NCBI GenBank assembly: GCA_002433485.1
Contig: DJIF01000059.1
Location: 1 to 39,483, forward strand
Length of the DNA: 39,483 nt
Origin: Deltaproteobacteria bacterium UBA6601
GTDB taxonomy: Bacteria; Myxococcota_A; UBA796; UBA9615
Direction of reading: 5' to 3'
The notes beneath the pieces were generated by a model. The model ran no database searches and was not told where the DNA came from. It was given only the letters and a program-made list of their open reading frames with translations. Positions within the stretch are counted from its first letter, which is position 1; every line of letters begins with the position of its first letter. The position numbers and the translations under genes are program-made. This document shows, piece by piece, positions 32,680 to 39,483 of this stretch.

Positions 32680-34668
32680 ATGAACCTCACCAAGCTCGTA
32701 GCCTCGCTCGCGTGCACCCTCTGCATGCTGTTGTCGACAGCAGCAATGGCGCTGACCCTCGACGACATCAAACAGATGGCTGCTGTTGGGGTGCCCGACA
32801 ACATCATCATCTCGACCATTGAAGGTGCGGAAGAGACCTTCAACCTCAACGCTCAGGACATCATTGACCTCAAAGGGGCTGGGATCTCCGATGCCGTGAT
32901 CGAGGCGCTGCAGGGGACCGCGGGCACCACCACCCGCAGCAAGCCGGCCCTTCGCGATGAGGACGACAGCCAGCGAAGTCGGGCCGATTCCGCAGACCGA
33001 GAGGAGGCCCCGCGCAGCCGTTCGAGCCGTCGACGCAGCTTCAGTGACGACAGCGAGGACAGCGACGACAGCATGATCCGCAGGCGGCGACGCGGTGCGA
33101 CAACGGAGAGCAACACGGACAGCGACCAGGAGGACAGCCTGATCCGTCGCCGCCGAGGCAGCCGGGACGATAACCGCGAGCGCGGTTCAGAACGCACCGA
33201 TAGCCGGGTCAAGCGCACCCCGAAGAAGATCAAGGCAGCTATCGCAAACTACAAAGAGAAGAAGTTTCTGACCGCCAGCCTTAAGCTCTACCGGCTGGCT
33301 GAGTCCGGCAAGTTCCCGGAGTTCGAAGCCAAGATCAACTACTACCTGGGAGGCTCCCTGGAGAAGTTGGGGCTGCTCCACTCTGCTCAGGTCTACTTCC
33401 AGAAGGTCGTCAAAGAGGGCCCGTCTAGCGGCGCTCTGTTTGCTAACTCGCTGGCTAAGATGGTGTCGATCTCAGACAAGACCAACGATCCTATCTACCT
33501 GATCCGGTCCATCGATAAGATCAGCCCTGACGATTACCCTGGCAAGGTCAAAGACGACCTCTACTACTATCAGGGGATCCGAAACTTCGAGAAGGGCGAC
33601 TATAAGCAGGCGGAGCGTAACTTCAGCAAACTCGGCCGCAGCAACCGCCATTTTGTTCAGGCGCGCTATTACCTTGGGGTCATCTACAACCAGCAGAACC
33701 GTCGCAAGCGTGCCTTCAAGGTGTTTGCGGACATCATCAATCGAGATTTCCGGGGTGATCCGCAGACCATCGCATCGATCAAGCAACTGTCGTTCATCAA
33801 TATGGCGCGTATCCGCTACAGCGTGCAGCAGTACAGCAAGGCCGCTGAGCTCTACGAACGGCTCCCCCGACTGGCTACCCACTGGTCTACTTCGCTGTAC
33901 GAAGCGGCCTGGGCCCACTTCATGTCGGAAAACAAGGAGTACAAAGCCCTCGGTCACCTGCTCACCATTCACAGCCCATTCTTCCGCAAGGTCTGGGTGC
34001 CAGAAGCACGCATCCTGGAAGCGCTCACCTATTACCGAATCTGCGAGTACGGCTACGTAGAAGACATCCTTGATGACTTCAAGGCCAACTACGGACCGGT
34101 GCAAGCAACCATCGACCGTGTCCTTGAGCCCTATACGGCTGGAGAAAAGCCGCTCAAGGAGCTGTACCGCTCCCTCTACAGCAGCACCAGCCGTGAATAC
34201 CGGGACCTCCCCCAAGCGGTATTTGCGCGAGTTGAATCCAATCGCCGCTTCGCCGGTCCGCACAACCGAGTGCTACAGATCGAGAAGGAGCTGCGGCGAA
34301 TCCGCCAGCTCAAGCCCCAGTGGCGAGATAGCGAGGTTGGTAAGGCGCTGGTTCCGATGCTGCGCAAGCAGCGCGGCATCTATATGAAGATCGCCGGAAT
34401 TGCCCTGGCCAATGAGCTGGATCGGGTCCGCCTAGGCCTTGGTGACCTGATGGGCCAAGAAGCGCTGATTCGCTTTGAGGTGGTCTCCGGAGAGTATCGC
34501 AAGTACCAGACCCGCTTCCGCAACCCCGAAGCAGCGGATGTGCAGGAAGGCATCGAGTTTGACTTTGCCACCAACCCGGATCTCATCTACTGGCCCTTCA
34601 ACGACGAATACTGGGAAGACGAGCTCGGCTATTACGAGCGCGTAGAACCCGGCGATTGCAAGGAGTAA
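32680..34668 (+). CDS. TPR-rich periplasmic protein with Ser/Arg/Asp-rich linker (GltC-like position)
   Basis: A 662-residue exported protein. It has a signal peptide (1-25) and a small helical domain (26-78: LTLDDIKQMAAVGVPDNIIISTI ... IIDLKGAGISDAVIEAL), made of two repeated helix-turn units seen in other myxobacterial exported proteins. A charged linker at 86-183, rich in Ser/Arg/Asp, repeats (D)S(M/L)IRRRR(R)G. From about 185 the protein is built of TPR-like helical repeats (AAIANYKEKKFLTASLKLYRLAESG, YYYQGIRNFEKGDYKQAERNFSKLGRSNRHFVQARYYLGVIYNQQNRRKRAFKVFADII). No enzyme motif is visible; it is most likely a scaffold between outer membrane and peptidoglycan. Gene order suggests the GltC role in the Myxococcus Glt system. 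Confidence 0.83.
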   Translation: MNLTKLVASLACTLCMLLSTAAMALTLDDIKQMAAVGVPDNIIISTIEGAEETFNLNAQDIIDLKGAGISDAVIEALQGTAGTTTRSKPALRDEDDSQRSRADSADREEAPRSRSSRRRSFSDDSEDSDDSMIRRRRRGATTESNTDSDQEDSLIRRRRGSRDDNRERGSERTDSRVKRTPKKIKAAIANYKEKKFLTASLKLYRLAESGKFPEFEAKINYYLGGSLEKLGLLHSAQVYFQKVVKEGPSSGALFANSLAKMVSISDKTNDPIYLIRSIDKISPDDYPGKVKDDLYYYQGIRNFEKGDYKQAERNFSKLGRSNRHFVQARYYLGVIYNQQNRRKRAFKVFADIINRDFRGDPQTIASIKQLSFINMARIRYSVQQYSKAAELYERLPRLATHWSTSLYEAAWAHFMSENKEYKALGHLLTIHSPFFRKVWVPEARILEALTYYRICEYGYVEDILDDFKANYGPVQATIDRVLEPYTAGEKPLKELYRSLYSSTSREYRDLPQAVFARVESNRRFAGPHNRVLQIEKELRRIRQLKPQWRDSEVGKALVPMLRKQRGIYMKIAGIALANELDRVRLGLGDLMGQEALIRFEVVSGEYRKYQTRFRNPEAADVQEGIEFDFATNPDLIYWPFNDEYWEDELGYYERVEPGDCKE

Positions 34669-34676
34669 GCCCGCCC

Positions 34677-37600
34677 ATGCGCAGCCTATCAACTCTCTCC
34701 ATCGCAGCCCTGGCAACCAGCCTCTTCCTGGGTGGCCCACTGTTGTCCACAAACCCGTCGCTAGTCGCTGAGGCCGAAGCCCAGAGCCGTCGCGAGAAGC
34801 GCAAACAAAAAGTGCTCGACTACAAAGCCTTTGAGCGGGAGAAGAACCGCGCCGCATACGGCAAGAAGGCCAACGAGAAGCGCCAGGAAGCTATCAGCCA
34901 GCTCAAGTCCATCCTGGCCCAGCAGGAGCGACTCCCGGCCGACACCAAGGCCGAGATGCTGATGCGCCTAGCAGAACTCTACTTCGAACAGAGTAAGTAC
35001 GAGTACAACCTGGAGATGCAGGACTACGAGAAGCGCTATGACCGCTGGTTCGACCTGCCAGAAAAGCAGCAGGCCAAAGAGAAAGAGCCCCAGCTGGTTG
35101 CGGGTCGTTCGGCTGCCTACACCAAAAAGTCGATCCAGAACTATCAGATCATTCTCAAGAACTACCCCAACTACCCGCGGGTGGACGAAGCGCTGTTCTT
35201 CCTCGCCTTCATGCTCAACGACGTTGGTCAGGAGAAGGAAGCGCTGGAGAAATACCAGAAGCTGGTGAAGACCTTCGCCAACAGCGATTTTGTGCCAGAT
35301 TCGCACAATGCCATTGGCGAGTACTACTTTAAGAACAATAACGCCTTCAAGGCGCTGCAGGCATACAAGCAGGCGGCCCGCTACAAGGACAGCAAGATCT
35401 ACACCTTCGCTCTCTACAAGATGGGCTGGTGCTACTACAACGTCGGTGAGTTCGGCACCGCCATTGAGACCCTCAAGGAATTGGTTTCCGAGACCGACCG
35501 GCGCATGGCGGAGAGCGGCGAGCAGTCGGGGATCTCTCTGAAGGAGGAAGCACTCCGGGACCTGGTGCTGTTCTTCTCGGAAGAAGGCGACCTGCAGGCG
35601 GCTAAAGAATACTTCACCCGCTACGGCGAGAAGCGCTACTACCGCAAGATGCTGGCGAGGCTGGGCAACATCTACGTGGATCAGGGCAAGAACAGCCTGG
35701 CTGTGCAGACCTATCGGGAACTGATCGCCGACAACCCCTTCGCGTCTGACAATCCGGAGCATCAGAACTCCATCATCAAGGCCTACCAGGGCCGGGACAA
35801 GTTCGACGACGCCAACGAAGAGATCGACCGCCTGGTAGAGGTGTATGGACGAGAGAGCCGCTGGGCCCAGGAAAACCAGGACAACCGCTCAGCGATGAAA
35901 GAGTCGGAGCGACTTATCGAGAAGAACCTGCGTTCGGTGCCCATCGACAACCACCGTCAGGCAGAGAAGCGCCGCTCCGCCAAGCTGCTGCTGCTGGCCG
36001 AGAAGGGCTATGCCCGCTATCTGGACTACTTCGAGAGCGGCTACAAAACCTACGAGTTACGCTTCTGGCACGCTGAGGTCCTCTATAAGTTGAAACGCTT
36101 TGAGCAGGCGACCGAGCAATACGAGAAAGTGGTCAGCGCGGACCCTAAGGGCAAATTCCTCAAAGATGCTGCCGGTAACACCATCTTTGCCATTGAGCAG
36201 GTCCTCAAGCCGATCAAGAGCAAGCTGGCGGCTAAGGCCAAGAAGGCCATACGCGAGTTGAAGCGTTCCGGCACCGGCACCGGACGATACGCTGAGATCG
36301 AACTGCACCCCTGGGAGTCGCGCCTGGTCAAGGCTTGCGACACCTACGCCACAAACCTGCCCAAAGACAAGAAGACCTTGAACTTCCTGTACAAGGCGGC
36401 GCTGCTACTCCATGACCGCAATCACTACAACGACAGCAACCCGCGCTTCCTCAAGATCATCCGCGCAAACCCTCGCTCAGAGATGGCTCAATACGGTGTC
36501 CACGAGATCCTTGAGTCGTATAGTCGCATCGAGAACTGGGTGAAGCTGAACGAGGCGGCCCGCGAGTTCTACAATAACGACCAGATCGGCAAGACCCGCA
36601 AATTCAAGGGTGAGCTGCGAGACATCTACCAAAGGGCCACCTTCAAGGTTGCCGAAGGTCACGCCGCCGGTGGCAAAGACACCGAAGCTGCCACCGCCTT
36701 CCTCGACTTCTACAAAGAGTTCGCCGACAGCAAGGTCCGCGACATCGCCCTCTATAACTCGGCCTTCTACTTCGGCAAGATCGGTCAGAAAAGCAAGCGC
36801 ATCGAGCTTCGTCACGAGTTCGTAGACAACTTTCCCAAACCACTGGGTAAGGACAGCGCCAAGGCCAAGCTGTATGAGAAGAGCGTCGCAGAGCTAGCCT
36901 CTCACTACCAAAGCACGGCCACCTATGACCGAGCGGCCAGCCTGTTCCGCACCCTGTATGACAAGGATCCGGGCTTTGATGAACAGGGTTTTGCCACCTC
37001 CCGCGACGGCCTCTACGACGCCGCTCTCTACAAGGAAGCCTTGGGAGACATTGACGGCTCCATCAAGGACTTCCGCGACTACATGAAGAGCTGGCCCGAT
37101 GGCGACGACGTCCTGGCCACCCGTATGAAGATCGCGCAGATGCTGCGCAAGGCCGGCCGCAGCAGCGAGGCCCAGGCCCAACTCAAGTCCATCTACAGCG
37201 ACAAGAAGGTGATCGCTGCAGCCTTTGACCTGGCCATGGCAGCCCACCTTGCCTACGGTCAGCTGATCAGCAAGCGAGACAAGCAGCTGGCGCACTACCG
37301 AGAAGGGCTGCGCTTCTACGACAAAAACAAGAGCAAGCCAGGAGCGGAGAAGGCCGCCAAGGCAGTAGCGGAGATGCGCTTTGAGCTGCTGGAGACCGAC
37401 TTCAGCAAATACGCCGCCAAGACCATCCCGGCCGACACCAAGAAGGCCTCTAAGGCACTGAAGGGCAAGATGGAGGGAGTCGGCGGGCTCGAGAAGAAGT
37501 ACGTGGACGTCCTCAACCTCAAGCAGGGCGAGTGGGGTATCGCAGCCCTCTATCGGATCGGTACCCTGTACGGAAACTTTGCCGACACCCTACGCAAAGC

Positions 37601-37871
37601 TCCCTGCCCCAAGAAGCTCGACGAAGACCAGTGCTCCATCTACAAGTTTGGCCTCGAAGATAAGGCCTACCCGTTAGTCGACAAGGCAGTAGATGCCTTT
37701 ACCAAGGCGCGGGAGAAGAGCTACGAGTTGGGCGTCTACAGCCCCTTCACGGTAAAGGCTCTACAGGAGCTATCTCGTCTACGCCCCGAAGAGTACCCCG
37801 CCAACGCAGAGCAAACGCCGACGCCGGACTACACTTCCAATCCTTACACCACCGCCGACTTTGAGCTCTAA
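34677..37871 (+). CDS. Very large TPR protein (GltD/AgmU-like position)
   Basis: A 1064-residue exported protein: signal peptide ending near EAEAQ (about residue 37), then tetratricopeptide-like helical repeats along nearly the whole length (KAEMLMRLAELYFEQSKYEYNLE, YPRVDEALFFLAFMLNDVGQEKEALEKYQKLVKTF, AFKALQAYKQAARYKDSKIYTFALYKMGWCYYNVGEFGTAI). It is rich in Lys, Glu, Tyr and Asn, with no enzyme motif. In M. xanthus GltD (AgmU) is a periplasmic TPR protein of roughly similar size that moves with the focal adhesion machinery. Position after the barrels and the GltC-like gene makes this the matching partner. ATG 34677 has AGGAG at 34661-34665; an in-frame TTG at 34656 is less likely. Confidence 0.85.
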   Translation: MRSLSTLSIAALATSLFLGGPLLSTNPSLVAEAEAQSRREKRKQKVLDYKAFEREKNRAAYGKKANEKRQEAISQLKSILAQQERLPADTKAEMLMRLAELYFEQSKYEYNLEMQDYEKRYDRWFDLPEKQQAKEKEPQLVAGRSAAYTKKSIQNYQIILKNYPNYPRVDEALFFLAFMLNDVGQEKEALEKYQKLVKTFANSDFVPDSHNAIGEYYFKNNNAFKALQAYKQAARYKDSKIYTFALYKMGWCYYNVGEFGTAIETLKELVSETDRRMAESGEQSGISLKEEALRDLVLFFSEEGDLQAAKEYFTRYGEKRYYRKMLARLGNIYVDQGKNSLAVQTYRELIADNPFASDNPEHQNSIIKAYQGRDKFDDANEEIDRLVEVYGRESRWAQENQDNRSAMKESERLIEKNLRSVPIDNHRQAEKRRSAKLLLLAEKGYARYLDYFESGYKTYELRFWHAEVLYKLKRFEQATEQYEKVVSADPKGKFLKDAAGNTIFAIEQVLKPIKSKLAAKAKKAIRELKRSGTGTGRYAEIELHPWESRLVKACDTYATNLPKDKKTLNFLYKAALLLHDRNHYNDSNPRFLKIIRANPRSEMAQYGVHEILESYSRIENWVKLNEAAREFYNNDQIGKTRKFKGELRDIYQRATFKVAEGHAAGGKDTEAATAFLDFYKEFADSKVRDIALYNSAFYFGKIGQKSKRIELRHEFVDNFPKPLGKDSAKAKLYEKSVAELASHYQSTATYDRAASLFRTLYDKDPGFDEQGFATSRDGLYDAALYKEALGDIDGSIKDFRDYMKSWPDGDDVLATRMKIAQMLRKAGRSSEAQAQLKSIYSDKKVIAAAFDLAMAAHLAYGQLISKRDKQLAHYREGLRFYDKNKSKPGAEKAAKAVAEMRFELLETDFSKYAAKTIPADTKKASKALKGKMEGVGGLEKKYVDVLNLKQGEWGIAALYRIGTLYGNFADTLRKAPCPKKLDEDQCSIYKFGLEDKAYPLVDKAVDAFTKAREKSYELGVYSPFTVKALQELSRLRPEEYPANAEQTPTPDYTSNPYTTADFEL

Positions 37872-37878
37872 GCGGGCG

Positions 37879-39483
37879 ATGGGAAACAAGAACATGACGA
37901 CACCAAAACCAAACAAGCTACGCAGCGTTACGCTCCTGCTGCTCGCCGGTCTAGCCCTGGTTCTGCAGGGCTGCCCCAAGGGCGGCAGCAGCAACAGCGG
38001 AGAGCAAGACCCCGAAGACCCCGAGGGTTCCTTCCGGGCTGGAGTAGAACTCGTCACCGAAGGGCGAGAGAGCGGCAAGATCGACTACGAGCGGGCCTTC
38101 ACACAATTCAGCACAGCCTGCGACATTGGCGAAGAGTTCGACAAGCCCCACGCAAGGGGCTGCTACAACGCCGCGCTGGCGTCATCCAAGCTGGGCCGCT
38201 ACGACGCAGCGATCGACCTCTACCGCCGAGCGCTGTCGGCCGACTCCGGATTCACCGCCGCGGTCCAGAATCTGACCGTAGCGCTGCTCAGCGCTGGCAA
38301 GGCGATGGACTCTCTGCCCATCTACGAGAGCTACCTTAAGGCGAACCCCAAAGACGCCGACATGATCAACAACTACGCTGGCGCTCTAGGTGAGGCCGGC
38401 CGCTACGACGAGGCGGTCGAAGTGATCCAGAAGCTGTTGTTCGACAATCCCGAGGACACGCGAGCACAAAAGACTCTGGCGCGCATCTACTTCCTCGCTG
38501 AGCGCTATCGCATGAGCCAGATGGCATCGGCCAATGCCCTGCGCATCGACGAAAAAGATGCCGACATCCACAACAACCTCGGCCTGACCTGGCTCAAAGA
38601 GGACAACGAAGAAGCTGCGGTTCTTGAGTTCAAGAAGGCCCTGGAATTGGACCCTGAAAACCTCGAGGCCAACATGAACCTCGGTCTAATCGCGGTCAAG
38701 GCGGCGGACTACCAGCTAGCCGCAAAGTCCTTCCAAAAGGTTTTGACCCAGTACCCCGGTCAGATCGAAGCTCTGATTGGCATGGGCATCGCCTATCGCG
38801 GGATCCTTGAGATGGACTCGGCCATCGAGCAATACGACAAGATCCTCGGCATTCAGAAGTGCCAGGAGACCGCACTCCTCAACAAGGGAATCGTCCAGCA
38901 CCTGTTCCAAAAGAAATACAAGGACGCACGCAAGACCTACGCCACACTGAAGAGCTGCAACGAAGCCAACAGTGACGTCGAGCAATGGCTTGCCCGGGTG
39001 GATGCCGACATCACTGAAGAGGAGCGGGTAGCTGCCGAACTCGCTGAGATGGAACGTCAGCTCAAGGAGCTGGAAGAAAAAGCCAAGAAGAAAGCAGTCG
39101 AGCTGAAAGCCCAGATCGCCAGAGCCGAGCGGGTCTTCCTCAAGTACAAGGAAGTCTCTCAGGATCCTTCCTGGGCTGAGGTCCTGATAAGTCAATTGGA
39201 AGCGAGCCAATTCGCCATTGAGTCGGAAGACTTCTTCTTTATGGAGGAGCAGGGGCAGTATCTAGATGAGTTCATGCTGGAGTACTACCGCTATGCGCTG
39301 GTCGACGAAGAGGGCAAGTCCCTGGTGGATCAGGAGGAGTGGACCTCTGGGGCCGAAATCGAAATCCCCGAGCCGGAGGTCACTGCCGAAGGAGAAGCAG
39401 CGCCAGCCGCCGACGAAACCGCCGCCGGAGATGGGCAGGCAGCCAGCGGTGCTGAAGCTCCAGCCGAACAGGCTCCAGCCGAA
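37879..39483 (+). CDS. TPR lipoprotein (GltE/AglT-like position), partial at the right edge
   Basis: The frame opens at ATG 37879 (or ATG 37894) and stays open to the window end: 535 codons with no stop, so the gene is cut off by the right edge. The leader ends in a lipobox LVLQGCP. Clear TPR units follow from about residue 55 to 330 (YNAALASSKLGRYDAAIDLYRRALS, NNLGLTWLKEDNEEAAVLEFKKALELDPENLEANMNLGLIAV), then a Lys/Glu-rich coiled coil (about 375-420) and an Ala/Glu/Pro-rich tail. In M. xanthus AglT (GltE) is an outer-membrane TPR lipoprotein of the gliding machine. The gene lies 7 bases after the GltD-like gene and is clearly in the same operon. Confidence 0.88.
   Translation, partial: MGNKNMTTPKPNKLRSVTLLLLAGLALVLQGCPKGGSSNSGEQDPEDPEGSFRAGVELVTEGRESGKIDYERAFTQFSTACDIGEEFDKPHARGCYNAALASSKLGRYDAAIDLYRRALSADSGFTAAVQNLTVALLSAGKAMDSLPIYESYLKANPKDADMINNYAGALGEAGRYDEAVEVIQKLLFDNPEDTRAQKTLARIYFLAERYRMSQMASANALRIDEKDADIHNNLGLTWLKEDNEEAAVLEFKKALELDPENLEANMNLGLIAVKAADYQLAAKSFQKVLTQYPGQIEALIGMGIAYRGILEMDSAIEQYDKILGIQKCQETALLNKGIVQHLFQKKYKDARKTYATLKSCNEANSDVEQWLARVDADITEEERVAAELAEMERQLKELEEKAKKKAVELKAQIARAERVFLKYKEVSQDPSWAEVLISQLEASQFAIESEDFFFMEEQGQYLDEFMLEYYRYALVDEEGKSLVDQEEWTSGAEIEIPEPEVTAEGEAAPAADETAAGDGQAASGAEAPAEQAPAE

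Noticed and set aside
34968..35762. Hydrophobic open frame on the - strand inside the large TPR gene
   Set aside because: The Leu/Val-rich sequence is the mirror of Lys/Glu-rich TPR codons; the + strand frame has a consistent repeat pattern and lies in an operon.

Overview
The window looks like chromosomal DNA of a Gram-negative bacterium from the Myxococcota or a related former 'deltaproteobacterial' lineage. It is GC-rich with GC-biased third codon positions and packed with lipoproteins and outer-membrane proteins. Lineage pointers are: a DUF507 protein; a peptidase with a MYXO-CTERM-like tail (short Cys motif, one membrane helix, Arg cluster); paired beta-barrels of the myxobacterial type; an AgmX/PglI-like C-terminal motif; and a row of genes laid out like the Myxococcus gliding (Glt) outer-membrane/periplasmic proteins. 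No phage, insertion sequence, CRISPR or rRNA was seen. The assignment rests on family recognition by eye, not on a database search.

Layout. 1-4215: end of an unknown + strand gene, then on the - strand an MscS-type channel, an M23 endopeptidase lipoprotein and a YceI-like lipoprotein. 4356-7749: a secreted M14 carboxypeptidase and a lipoprotein on the + strand. 7792-12354: - strand envelope genes, namely an outer-membrane protein/DUF507/lipoprotein cluster, a small lipoprotein, and a translationally coupled pair of exported proteins. 12355-12742: the only gene-free stretch over 300 bases. It carries one perfect DnaA-box nonamer, with a second just inside the next gene, plus short direct repeats and an AT-rich tract. 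12743-16458: a MobA/MocA-like nucleotidyltransferase, a BtpA-family protein, and an ABC permease/ATPase pair. tRNA(CAU) lies at 16611.

16710-23409 is a - strand envelope-synthesis operon: a WaaE-like GT2, a WaaG-like GT4, a very long class A penicillin-binding protein with a large insert, and a helical lipoprotein. tRNA-Cys at 23539 and a hairpin terminator follow. From 23784 nearly everything is on the + strand. First comes a five-gene TonB system (ExbB, ExbD, TonB, a receptor carrying two TonB-C-like domains of its own, and a partner lipoprotein). After one convergent small gene comes a long operon: two beta-barrels, two TPR-rich periplasmic proteins, and a TPR lipoprotein that runs off the end of the window.

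The genes form one theme: building, energising and remodelling the cell envelope. The two most interesting parts are the self-contained TonB system with its fused receptor and the Glt-like trans-envelope module beside it. The PBP with a lipoprotein overlapping its 3' end and the DnaA-box region are also worth testing.
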